Below, piece after piece: positions 52,132-61,689 of a stretch of DNA of 64,000 nucleotides. The translations under genes and the position numbers were made by a program. Every line of letters starts with the position of its first letter. Position 1 is the first letter of the stretch. The notes beneath the pieces were generated by a model that ran no database searches, was not told where the DNA came from, and saw nothing but the letters and a program-made list of their open reading frames with translations. Source of the DNA: Sacculina carcini (taxonomy: Eukaryota; Arthropoda; Thecostraca; Sacculinidae); assembly GCA_916048095.2 (NCBI GenBank), contig OU696584.1:2101317-2165316 (forward strand), in the 5' to 3' direction.

Positions 52132-54754
52132 ATTATTAATTAATTACAGGCAAATCCAGTAGCATGGGAAGAGTGCAAGCACTATTACCACCCTAAGGTG
52201 GCCCCATGTACCGGAAGCGCCCAAAAGATTGAGAGAAAGAGAGTTCGAAGAGAAATAAGTCTGGAAAGAGAGTTGGAAAGAAAATAATAAATAAATAACA
52301 ATAAATAATAAACCATCATCCGATAACAATCCATAATGTCACTCCGCCCACGTTCCTCAATAAATAATAACAATCAACAATAAATATGTGATTCATTAAA
52401 AAACAGCCATCAATAAATAAGAATAAATATTCACAAATAAGTAATAAATAACAATCAAGAACAATACATATGATTCAAAAAAGAAACATCCAACAATAAA
52501 TATAAATATGATTCAATAAGTAACAACAACACAAATAAATATGATTCAATAAACAATAACACCAATAAATATGATTCAATAAACAACAACAACAATAAAT
52601 ATGATTCAATAAACAGCAACAACAATAAATATGATTCAATAAACAACAACAAAAATAAATATGACTCAATAAACAGCAACAACAATAAATATGATTCAAT
52701 AGACAACAACAGCCAACACTGAGTAAAAGTATAATTTAATAAATAACAACAACCAATGATAAATAGTAATAAATAGAGAGCAAAATAGGAATAAATATAA
52801 ATAAATAGAAAATAAATAACAATAAGCATGGATAAATAACAATAAATATGAATAAATATACAATTAATAAGACTCAACAGTCAATTCCGCTCTTTCAGTA
52901 GCATTTCATTTACTTTGGCCTTGAATTTGTTCAAATTGCTCTGCAAGAAAGCCTCCTCCTTCAACGTGTTCCAAGTAGACACAGTGGCCGGAAGAAAGCA
53001 ACGTTGGAATTGTTTTGTACGACAACGAATTGGAGCCATGCACTGGGAATGCTGTTTGGATGTAAACCGTGTGCTTCTTGCTGCCACGAAATCATCAGGA
53101 ATTGACTTGCTCATCGGATGATGGTCGTTGTGCTTGATCTTGTACAGCATGCACACACTGCTGACCTTTCGACGATGGCAAAGATCACCAAGAACCAAGT
53201 CACCACAGAGGAACTTGCAAGTTCTAACAACTCTGTTGATGAGATTGAGGTGACAATCCGCAGCAGAAGACCACACGGGGGCGCAGTACTCCAGAATTGG
53301 CAAAATGAAACAGCGAAAACAACTTTTTGAGATTGTGCTGCTACCGAACATCCGATATGCCTTTCTTATAATTCCCAGTTTCCGCGATGCCGAACAAACT
53401 AGCTTCCGAATGTGACTCTCAAACGTGAGCTTTGAGTCTACATGTACTCCCAATATTTTGAGCTCATCACACACGTTGAGTTGGGCGTCATTTATGAGGA
53501 TAGCTCCATGTGAAGGCTGAACGGTACGTGACCTAGAAACCAACAAGCATTTAGATTTCGAAGTGTTCAGCATCATATTCCACCTCTCACACCACTTCAG
53601 GATGCTGCTGAGATCGTCGTTGACCGTTTGACGCACCTGTGGTCTGTCCGAAGGAGATGAAATTACAGCCATCAAGGTGATATCATCAGCATATCCATAT
53701 ACAGGGTTGCGTGTGGTTGTGTACAGGTCAGCGGTGTAAATGTTGAACAAAATAGGACCCAACACACTTCCCTGCGGGACACCGGACGCAATGCTCTGCC
53801 AGCCACTGTATGCTCCATCGATGGCAACACGTTGTACGCGATTGGATAGAAATTGATGCAAACACTTAGCAAACGGCCGCCGACTCCAATCTTTCTCAGT
53901 TTTTGCAACAAGCCCTGGTGGCTCACACGGTCAAATGCTGCCGAGAAATCCAACTGCACAATCCAGGCTTCACTGCCTTTGTCTAGCACTTGCTGGAGCT
54001 CATGCGTGATAGTAAGCAGAGCGTCAGTCGTGCTGAGTTTTTTGCGGTATGCAAATTGGTTTTCCGACAGCAGATTGTTGCTCTCCAGGTACTTGGACAG
54101 TCTGGAAGATATCAAGTGCTCGAATATTTTGGACAGAATCGGCGTAATTGATATTGGCCGGTAGTTTGCAACATCAGCAGAATTGGTTCCTTTTGGTATG
54201 GGCGTGATATTCGCAACCCGCCAACATGATGGAAACGAACCAGTCTTCATCAAGCGCCTGAAAAGAGCACTGAGCTTCGGAGCTAGAGTATCTGCCGTGT
54301 TCTTGAAAAATAGCGGAAACATATTCAGAGGGTCTGTTCCTCCGTGGGCATCAAGGTCTTTCATGAGATTCGCCACTTCTTTTGATCGGAAGGCAATGCC
54401 TTTGATTTTCGGGGCGAGGACAGATGAATCGTCAGACGGAATGGACCCTTGACATTGCTTGGTATTGAAGTAATCCATAAGCAACTCTGCCTTCTCTGTT
54501 GGGTTGATTTTGAGCTCACCATTCGCTGAAAATAAAGGAGGGACAGACAGGTCATGTCCAAACACTGACGATTTCAACGTTGACCACCATTTGTGGGCGT
54601 CATTGGCAGATGTTAGCTTTTCAGCAAGTTTCTTTGAGTGACGTGTTTCCGCTTCTGAATACACATGCTCAGCATGCCGTCTGGCCTCAGTGTAGACATT
54701 CCATGAATCGGCTGAGCGTGATTGGAGCCACTTGTGGTAAGCCACAAGTGGCCA
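52132..54754 (-). mobile_element. Non-LTR retrotransposon inserted in Polinton B
   Basis: Interrupts the proline-rich-1 to penton spacer: flanks GCACAGTGCAT (to 52,131) and ATGCGATTATAG (from about 54,755) are adjacent in Polinton A. The element is on the minus strand and 5'-truncated. It has an RT gene (52,881-54,757), a long 3' region rich in ATAAATA and a 30-bp tandem repeat. A target duplication is at most about 3 bases (CAT), so an atypical integration or a deletion is possible. Confidence 0.8.
52480..52720. repeat. 30-bp tandem repeat in the retrotransposon 3' region
   Basis: About eight units of AATAAATATGATTCAATAAA plus (CAACAACAAC). Long open frames on the minus strand across it are artefacts. 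Confidence 0.9.
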
Positions 54755-54757
54755 CAT
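52881..54757 (-). pseudogene. Non-LTR reverse transcriptase with one frameshift
   Basis: N-part 54,757-53,8xx: 'SCWRVANITPIPKGTNSADV', 'NYRPISITPILSKIFEHLIS', 'NQFAYRKKLSTTDALL' and 'WIVQLDFSAAFDRVSHQGLL' (motif A). After a frameshift near 53,850, the C-part 53,861-52,881: 'GVPQGSVLGPILFNIYTADL', 'YGYADDITLM' (catalytic YADD) and 'LGVHVDSKLTFESHI', to a stop at 52,881. No endonuclease is present because of 5' truncation. Apart from the single frameshift the RT is well preserved, so the insertion is fairly young. Confidence 0.85.
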
Positions 54758-54784
54758 GCGATTATAGTTTGCTCACAGACAGCA

Positions 54785-56272
54785 ATGGTGTCGGACGGGT
54801 TTTATGTCACGCTCCCCAGTGTCGCCAGCACATCAACGCTCCCAAACAACACAACAGCCAAATTTACCGTGAATCTGTCCCATCCGATTCATCTCGACAA
54901 CACCCAATGACGTGTCGCTTTGCACTCTATAATTCTCCCAACCAACTGGCTGACAATCGACAACTACATTATCATTTCGGAATCGGCAAACCACGATGAC
55001 TTTATAGACGGTAAATTCACGAGGGTAGACATTATCAAACCCGGCACTTATACTTTATCACAACTGGTCAGAGTATTGCAAGAAACGCTGTCCAGCGACA
55101 ATATAAAGACGAGTGTATTGCCCGACAACCATTTACGGCTAAATTTGGAAAACACAGTGTTGAAAATTAGCCGAAATCTTGCCCAGATGATGGTCGTACA
55201 CTATGCGTCCGACTATGTACGACACACAGAGTCCCTTACAATATTCAACTCGTCGGCAAAACAAAGTGAGTTGAGTATATATTTTCGCCTAAGCAACGTG
55301 TTTGAAAAACACTTGAAAATCCGTTCCGATTTGGTCCAGGCACAAATACACAATAACCATTTACAACCACAATTGAAACACATGCAAGTGAGCAAGCGTA
55401 CGCCGACACAAGAAATTGTATTTAACCATCTGTATTATCTGCCGCTGTCACAGTCAACCGTCAACACTGTCAACATCAACATTCTCGACGAATCAGACAA
55501 CAAATTCCCGTTCACCGCCGGCCCGGGACTGATATTGACTCTACACTTTCAACGAATGGATCAAAAGGATTTCTATGTAACACTGGACAGCAGTAGCTGT
55601 CGCGAAATGAACCCTCAAAATTCAGCTGCCAGTTTTCGTATCCACCTACCCCAAACTCTTGGCCTGGATCGTTCGTGGTCGGTAGGTTTGGCAGACATCA
55701 CATTTGGTCGTAATTGGCTCAATATTGACAAGACGGTAAACTATTTGTGGCTAAACGGCAGCCCCCACCTGATACCCACAGGCCACTACAACACCAACAC
55801 AACCTTGCTGGAGACAATTAATCGAGTTTGCAAGCAGACAGTGTTTACGCTTTTACCCAGTGGACACGTGACAAGTGCCAATGTTGTTGTCATAGTCAAC
55901 AGTCGACTGGCCCATGCATTGGGCTACGTTCAAGTGCCCGACAACGGTACGCCGTCAATTGATGCAAACACGCAGTCCTTGTATTTGATGGACATTAATC
56001 GGTTGAATCCTGCGCTAATGTACGTCTACATGGACAAGGTGCAAGCACAACTCATTGGTGACAGTATGGCGCCCGTTCTACGAATCATCAGTCCGTATTC
56101 AACGGAGCAGCAAACGTTAAACATTCATCGTACGTTCAGTCCTATTCAGTATGTACCGTTGGAAGACGAGCATATTTCCGACATTGGTATAAATATAAGA
56201 CAAAGTAACGGTGAATTGGTTTCATTCCAAGAAGAAACGTCGTACCTGACACTTCACTTTAAGCAGCTGTGA
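54785..56272 (+). pseudogene. Penton/minor-capsid-like gene of B with a stop
   Basis: 496 codons, like copy A, but TGA at codon 42 (54,908-54,910) replaces a Trp codon. The remaining frame (54,911-56,272) is open and nearly identical to A, including the second 'FYVTLDSSS' module. Internal re-initiation at a downstream ATG would lose the first module. Confidence 0.85.
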
Positions 56273-56348
56273 TGACTAAGGCACAGTTGGTCTTTCGCGG
56301 TCCGATGATTCAGCGCGAAGCGGTTTAGGAAGTATTTTCCGAGGCCTC

Positions 56349-56666
56349 ATGCGCGTGATGGTACCGGCAATAAAAACTGTTGCCCGCCAACCAATCACCA
56401 AGAAAATTGCCAAGTCGGCACTAAAGACCGGTGTACGTTCGCTAGAGGATGTGCTTGAAGGCGAGTCGGCCGGTGCAGCACTAAAGCATCGCTCCAAACA
56501 AGAAGCTCGGCACTTGCTTCAGACAGGTATAAATAGACTGAACCAAACACCCCCGGCTTCAGTCATTCGACGACCTGCGAAAGGTACAGTTGTCAAGCGA
56601 CGCCGACCGACACGTGTTTCCAGTGATATTTTCAATAATGCAAAACGTCCAAGAGGGAACATGTGA
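56349..56666 (+). CDS. Small basic core-like protein, copy B
   Basis: 105 residues, identical by eye to copy A ('MRVMVPAIKTVARQPITKKI'), including the open upstream extension containing GLGSIFRGL. It overlaps the capsid start. Confidence 0.6.
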   Translation: MRVMVPAIKTVARQPITKKIAKSALKTGVRSLEDVLEGESAGAALKHRSKQEARHLLQTGINRLNQTPPASVIRRPAKGTVVKRRRPTRVSSDIFNNAKRPRGNM

Positions 56667-57924
56667 AATTGCCGAAGTATTTAGTCGACCTGCTCTGGAG
56701 ACAAGCACCAAATCATCGAAAACCTATGTCTATTATCCTGTGAGTCGATTAAACAGTCAGGGACCGTTTGAGTTTCATCTTCCTCCGCTAGGGTCGTCAT
56801 CAACACGTCCGTCCAAGACTAAACTCTACGGACGTGCCCGTATTGTGGAAAGTGATGGAAGTAATATCTCGGATACCGATAATGTAAGCGTGGTCAATCT
56901 GTTTCCACATGCACTCTTCAAACAAGTGGACTACCAGATTGGTGACACAATTATTTCCGACGCGTCGTCCATGTACGGCTATCGTGCCTATCTGGAAACG
57001 CTTTTGTCGTACAATAGCAACGCCAAGGCGGGACATTTACGTTCGGGCATGTGGTGTAAAGACACTTGCGGTCAAATGGACGAGACCGGCTCGGAAAACT
57101 CGGGATATACCGTACGTAAAGGATGGGTCGGCAAGAGTAAAGTATTTGATTTCTGTATTCCGCTGCAACTGGACACCAACCACCAATGCCGTATACTGCC
57201 AAGCACCGTGTCCGAGAAAATCAAACTGGTACGCAATTCCGACAAGTTTGCTCTGCTGAGCGACGCTGATAATTATCGTATTGAGATTGACGAACTGTGC
57301 TTGCACGTGGAAAAAATCACACCACAAGACTCTGTGTGGGTAAACTTTCATAAACACTTGAGCAAAATTCCGGCCAGTAACCCTATACCTCGCGCTCTCA
57401 TGAAATCCTACACTCTGCCAAAGGGCATGGGTGGAACTCTAAACAATATTTTCACCTCCCAAGTGCCGCGTCAGTTGTTGTTGGGTATTGTCAGCACAGA
57501 AGCCTACCACGGTCCCATTGATAAAAATCCATGGAACTTTCAACACTACCAACTAAATAGTCTCAAATTTTTTGTCAACGGTGAACCGTTCCCCACGCAA
57601 GCGTATAAACCCAATTTCGACAAGGGGCTCTACATGCGATCCTACCTGTACTTGTACGACGGCACCGGACTGGATACGGAGAATCAAGGTTTAGATATAA
57701 CACACGCCGTCTACGGTGCCGGTTATACACTCTTCATTGTTGATTTGACTCCCGACCGGTGTGGCGGCGATCATTTACATCCCAAAGAATTTGGAAACGT
57801 GCGTTGTGAATTGACATTTGCTTCGGCATTGCCGGAAACTGTCAATGTCCTGATCTACGCCACGTTTGAAAACGAAATAAAAATCGACAGCACGGGACGT
57901 GTGACTACCGACTTTCAAGTATGA
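56638..57924 (+). CDS. MCP: Major capsid protein, open copy
   Basis: 428 residues from the ATG at 56,638 ('MQNVQEGTCEIAEVFSRP'). Markers: 'YVYYPVSRLNSQGPFEFHLP', 'LFKQVDYQIGD', 'SYNSNAKAGHLRSGMW', 'YTLPKGMGGTLNNIF', 'NPWNFQHYQLNSLKFFVNG' and 'GLYMRSY...DGTGLDTENQG'. The length and the last motifs are typical of Polinton hexon-like capsid proteins, which form the icosahedral shell. The stop overlaps the protease ATG (57,921-57,924, ATGA). Unlike A and C, no stop interrupts the frame. Confidence 0.85.
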   Translation: MQNVQEGTCEIAEVFSRPALETSTKSSKTYVYYPVSRLNSQGPFEFHLPPLGSSSTRPSKTKLYGRARIVESDGSNISDTDNVSVVNLFPHALFKQVDYQIGDTIISDASSMYGYRAYLETLLSYNSNAKAGHLRSGMWCKDTCGQMDETGSENSGYTVRKGWVGKSKVFDFCIPLQLDTNHQCRILPSTVSEKIKLVRNSDKFALLSDADNYRIEIDELCLHVEKITPQDSVWVNFHKHLSKIPASNPIPRALMKSYTLPKGMGGTLNNIFTSQVPRQLLLGIVSTEAYHGPIDKNPWNFQHYQLNSLKFFVNGEPFPTQAYKPNFDKGLYMRSYLYLYDGTGLDTENQGLDITHAVYGAGYTLFIVDLTPDRCGGDHLHPKEFGNVRCELTFASALPETVNVLIYATFENEIKIDSTGRVTTDFQV

Positions 57925-58433
57925 ACGCTGTCGAACTAGAACAATTGCTGAGTGTTTTGCCCACATTTTGTGATGTGTGGGCCTCGGATCGGTTGCGACA
58001 TTTCATGTTTTCGCCCAACCAACGCATGTCTATTGTTGTCAATGTACAACCTCGCTGGCAACCCGGTCTCCATTGGGTGGTATTTGCGTGGGATGGTGAA
58101 ACTCTACAATTCTTTTATTCATCTGGCACCCCACCCATCTGGCATCCTTCGTTTACCGAATTTATAAACAAGCATGGAGGTTATAAATGTTGTGTTGTAA
58201 GCACCTGCATCATTCAAGCTGTTGAGACCGACGTGTGCGGACATTACTGTGCTCTATTTGTGTCATTGTTTGAGGCCGGGTGGAATATGCAAGATTACGT
58301 CGCGTGCTTCACTGACAAATTGCACGTCAACAATCGACTTGTGGAGACGGTATGGTTATCCTTATCGACTGCGAAGGGTTTCAATATAAGATATCACAAC
58401 TCATCGTCAAGGAGCTGGCCATATACGACATGA
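57921..58433 (+). CDS. PRO: Adenain-like protease, copy B, acidic residue changed
   Basis: 170 residues, open. His51 ('GLHWV'), Gln99 and Cys106 ('DVCGHYC') are kept, but the residue equal to Asp66 of A is Tyr ('QFFYSSG'), from a single GAT to TAT change. The third member of the catalytic triad is thus missing and activity is doubtful. The start overlaps the capsid stop. Confidence 0.8.
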   Translation: MNAVELEQLLSVLPTFCDVWASDRLRHFMFSPNQRMSIVVNVQPRWQPGLHWVVFAWDGETLQFFYSSGTPPIWHPSFTEFINKHGGYKCCVVSTCIIQAVETDVCGHYCALFVSLFEAGWNMQDYVACFTDKLHVNNRLVETVWLSLSTAKGFNIRYHNSSSRSWPYTT

Positions 58434-58864
58434 TGTCCGGGTATATGTGGCACACAATACTCCCCGCACCACGGCAGGTTGTCAACCCTGAACGGCGCAG
58501 ACATTTCACGTATTTGACCGCCACGCTGCACGGACTGGACTACCATTACAACCCCTACAGCACAACAAAGTACGAGCGCAAGCTGCGGGACGCCACTCGT
58601 CTCATCCAGAGCTTAGCTCCTGATCGGATTTACGCCAAGGGCTTGGACAAAGCTCACCGCCTATCCCAACTTCTCACCCTCAACATTGAAAACTTGGAAG
58701 ATGTCCTACCACCAGAACTCGCTTCAAGTGTTCGAACCATCCCAATCACATACGTTACACCATGCCCATATGACCATACGTTCCCCACCAACTGTGCCCT
58801 TGTTAGATGTCAATACTTTGGGAAAATCGTCTATGTCATGTATATGCCTGTGCCTCGCATGTAG
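58352..58864 (+). CDS. Possible DnaQ-like exonuclease (ORF d), copy B
   Basis: 170 residues, three shorter than A because the final codons are changed to TAG after 'MPVPRM'. The D-x-E pair ('LIDCEGF'), 'IYAKGLDKAHRL' and 'CPYDHTFPTNCALVRC' are preserved. It overlaps the protease gene in another frame. Confidence 0.5.
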   Translation: MVILIDCEGFQYKISQLIVKELAIYDMMSGYMWHTILPAPRQVVNPERRRHFTYLTATLHGLDYHYNPYSTTKYERKLRDATRLIQSLAPDRIYAKGLDKAHRLSQLLTLNIENLEDVLPPELASSVRTIPITYVTPCPYDHTFPTNCALVRCQYFGKIVYVMYMPVPRM

Positions 58865-58939
58865 CCGTTTTTTATAAATTTACATTTTCAACAAGTGACT
58901 TTTTATTATACGCGACAAAATAAAACAAACATGGTAAAT

Positions 58940-59632
58940 TCAAATGTATATTTCCTGCCGGGTTAAACATCCGAATAAATCCAAACGATGTAAAACATGA
59001 GAGCAAAAAACTTTTCTCTTCGTGCGTCTCGGGGTTCCCGATGCCTCAACGGCCAGCACTTGTTCAAATCCCTCGCCATTGAACGTCTCGTAGCGACGTG
59101 TCTCCTTCAGATATTTCTTGCGGTCAATGTGGTAGCTGGGCGTAATTCGTTTGGCCCAGCGCATGGAGTTGCTTGTTTCGTTGGGCGGCTGAAACACTTG
59201 AGTTTCGTCTGCGCATGTTAGCGCAACGTAGTCGATATTCATATCCATGCTATCGAATATAGTATCCAACAGCACGGTCCGCATTGCCAGACTCATGACA
59301 GTATCAAAAACAATTTGTAGCCGACTGTTCTTTTTGAATATTTTCACTCGCGCCGTGCGAATTTTCCAATACGGGTCAAAGTACTGTTCAAAGGACATGA
59401 GCTTGTCGAGTCTTTTGACCAGTTTTCTGAATACGCCGTTGGTCACCGGTTCTTTGGTCTCCGCAAAGAGTATCCTAATCCGTTGTTCTAGTGGCTTGCC
59501 GCATATTGTAGGATAATTTGTGACAAAACTCACACCGTGCTGCTTCAGCGGTAGAATCCTCTCGGTCGTTTCGACTTGATCCGGTTGAGGCATACTAACA
59601 CATGCCATGTTGAGACTTGGGATTTGCGACAT
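58940..59632 (-). CDS. ORF c, copy B, with read-through tail
   Basis: 230 residues. Residues 1-208 follow copy A with about 15 substitutions; the Cys/stop end of A is changed (TGT TGA to TTT TGC), so the frame runs on about 22 residues into former 3' sequence. Function unknown. The reverse orientation to the neighbours matches A. Confidence 0.6.
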   Translation of the reverse strand: MSQIPSLNMACVSMPQPDQVETTERILPLKQHGVSFVTNYPTICGKPLEQRIRILFAETKEPVTNGVFRKLVKRLDKLMSFEQYFDPYWKIRTARVKIFKKNSRLQIVFDTVMSLAMRTVLLDTIFDSMDMNIDYVALTCADETQVFQPPNETSNSMRWAKRITPSYHIDRKKYLKETRRYETFNGEGFEQVLAVEASGTPRRTKRKVFCSHVLHRLDLFGCLTRQEIYI

Positions 59633-59734
59633 AAGGTCTTGAGATATGTTGAGACGAAAATTTCACAAGCAGCGAGGCGTACACGTCAGCTCACAACCAC
59701 TGCTCTCGTTCAACTGACTGTCGTCGCTAACCGC

Positions 59735-59995
59735 TAATTATATGCTAACTGCGCAATATAACTTGTTTAGAATTGCATACTTGGCTGTATGTCTGTATGT
59801 TAACTGCGCAATAGACCTTGTTTAGGCTTGCATACTTGGTTGTATGTCTGTATGTTAACTGCGCAATAGCACTTGCATACTTGGCTGTATGTCTGTATGT
59901 TAACTTCGCAATAAAACTTGCTCAGACTTGGTTGTATGTCTGTATGCTAATTTCGCAATAAAACTTGCTCAGACTTGGCTGTATGCCAACTGCGC
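59735..59995. repeat. 45-bp type tandem array, copy B
   Basis: About six units with ACTGCGCAATAG or TTCGCAATA and TTGGCTGTATGTCTGTATG. Shorter and more diverged than the array of copy A, at the same place between ORFs b and c. Confidence 0.8.
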
Positions 59996-60064
59996 ATTAG
60001 GATTTGTTGAATATATAGTACCACATGTCACAATTTTTCCCTAGTTGCTCCCCAACCCTGGTTG

Positions 60065-60364
60065 ATGACGGACGTGCACATGTCGTGCGTATCTCCATCC
60101 ACACAAATTCCCAACTATAATTATCGAGATATTGGCGGTCAGCAAAACAATCTGCAAATTCTCGCTGAATCGGCCTAGGAATTCACCTCGTTCAAACAGT
60201 GTCTATCTACAACACTCAAGGACGGTGTGTCCGTTCCCGATACATGGACTGCCGATCTCGAAATTATCTACGAAACTGCAGACGTCATTTACGTTTTGAG
60301 GATTGACCGACAGATCAGTAATCACGTGTGCTCTCGCTGCGCCTCTCCGCGTCGCGCCCGCTAA
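60065..60364 (+). pseudogene. ORF b of Polinton B with a stop
   Basis: Starts 'MTDVHMSCVSPSTQIPNYNY' as in A. TAG at 60,176-60,178 (codon 38) replaces a Thr-Gln region codon; the frame then stays open to 60,364. Confidence 0.8.
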
Positions 60365-60373
60365 CACCCAAAC

Positions 60374-60449
60374 ATGGAATTGGGATCGTCGTCGGACGAC
60401 GGAGGGTACAACTCTGACAATGTTGTACCCCGTGAACACACCTACAATC
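60374..60449 (+). pseudogene. ORF a of Polinton B, truncated by the breakpoint
   Basis: 'MELGSSSDDGGYNSDNVVP' and 'REHTYNQ' match the start of ORF a of copy A. At 60,449 similarity ends and unrelated AT-rich and CCTAA-repeat sequence begins. Confidence 0.8.
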
Positions 60450-60469
60450 AATCATATTATTATATAACC

Positions 60470-60600
60470 TAACCTAACCTAACCTATATACCTAACCTAA
60501 CTTTTTTCTTTATTCTATACCTAACCCGACCTAACCCAACCCAGACCAGCCTAACCCGACCCAACCCAACCTAACCCGACCCAACCTAACTTTTATTTTT
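60470..60600. repeat. (CCTAA)n telomere-like repeat, perfect then degenerate
   Basis: Four perfect CCTAA units at about 60,473-60,492, then about 60,530-60,590 in five-base register with CCCGA, CCCAA and CCTAA variants. TTAGG is the usual arthropod telomere unit. It adjoins the point where Polinton B is broken off. Confidence 0.65.
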
Positions 60601-61258
60601 ATTTCTTAATATATATTTCTTATTATATTTATTCTTTATTCTATGCCCCACCTAACTTTTTTCCTTTATTTCTATTTTATGTCACGGTACTCATTATATC
60701 GGATCACCAAGTCGATGTTTGGTAGAAGCGTGAATATAATAATTTTCAATCATACTTGAAATATATATAAAAAACGGTTTGACTAAATCGGTCGCAAAGG
60801 CGATGTTCCCATATGACGATGAATCACTCGCCACGTTTATATAAAGTGTCTGGCTTATGTCAAATACTGCGGTAAGGTAATTGGATTAAAATGCCAGATG
60901 AATTCATTGGCGTCAAGCCAAGGATGAATATTTTCAATATATTTACCTGATACACAGGTATGGGATTAAAACATTTGCCGGTAACAAAGACCAAATTTAC
61001 ACACAATTTATGTAAATGTAGCCGAAACGAATGCCTGTGAATCACTAGCTACGTTTATATAACGTGTCTGGTTTATGTCAAACACTGACTAAATCGGATT
61101 AAAACGCTATTCGACTGTGTCGGAATTGATACAAAAATGACTTGCAACGAAATGACCTTTGTGTATTTTCACTTGATACACAACTATGGCAAATATACAA
61201 GTGAAAATCATGTAGAATCATATTGACGACACGATTCAACGAACACATCGTGAACACA
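60601..61258. other. AT-rich sequence, no gene recognised
   Basis: Contains two similar stretches with CTACGTTTATATAACGTGTC (about 61,049) and a variant near 60,833. It may include the decayed left arm of Polinton C. Confidence 0.4.
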
Positions 61259-61507
61259 AATGTATGTTGATTTTTCAATCAATTTTGATGATGTAAATCA
61301 TATCGTGTGTCTCATATACAATTTCCAGTTCAGCCGACCATGTATCAGGCAAGAAACACCTTCTTGTAGAGCGTCCGAAAGACACACGTCAAACGTTGTG
61401 TACTCCTTGTACGATTCGCTGATGATGTGTTTGCTATCTGACGAAGTACCACCAACATAGCGATAATTATAATTAGGCACTAGTGTAGCAGGAGAAACAC
61501 AGCTCAT
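61259..61507 (-). pseudogene. ORF b of Polinton C, frameshifted
   Basis: From the ATG at 61,507, 'MSCVSPATLVPNYNYRYVGG' is followed by 'FDVCLSDALQEGVS', then a frameshift near 61,350. In the next frame the text resumes as 'DTWSAELEIVYET', equal to the end of ORF b in A. Confidence 0.65.
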
Positions 61508-61689
61508 GGTGTTTATACAAAGAAAGATAAACAATGACTGTAAGAACGAAATTATCAAACACGGAGTGATGGCGATAATAATGACGCATGCGTCGAAAAG
61601 TAGTGCAATTAGTCTCAGCCGTGATACGCAGTTGAGCTCGAGACGTTTGCGGGTGAGGTTGTGTAGTTTTTTATTGCGGAATTGTCAAC

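Larger units (their letters stand above)
45942..60449 (+). mobile_element. Polinton B, body (right of the Polinton A insertion)
   Basis: Resumes the interrupted left terminal repeat, then carries POLB (broken), ATPase, integrase C-terminus, proline-rich pair, a retrotransposon insertion, penton-like (one stop), core-like, capsid, protease, ORFs d, c, b and the start of a, in the same order as A but on the plus strand. It ends abruptly at 60,449 inside ORF a; the right terminal repeat is missing. Confidence 0.9.

Noticed and set aside
52455-52877. Minus-strand frame rich in Leu/Tyr resembling a membrane protein
   Set aside because: Made by the 30-bp repeat and AT-rich 3' region of a retrotransposon.
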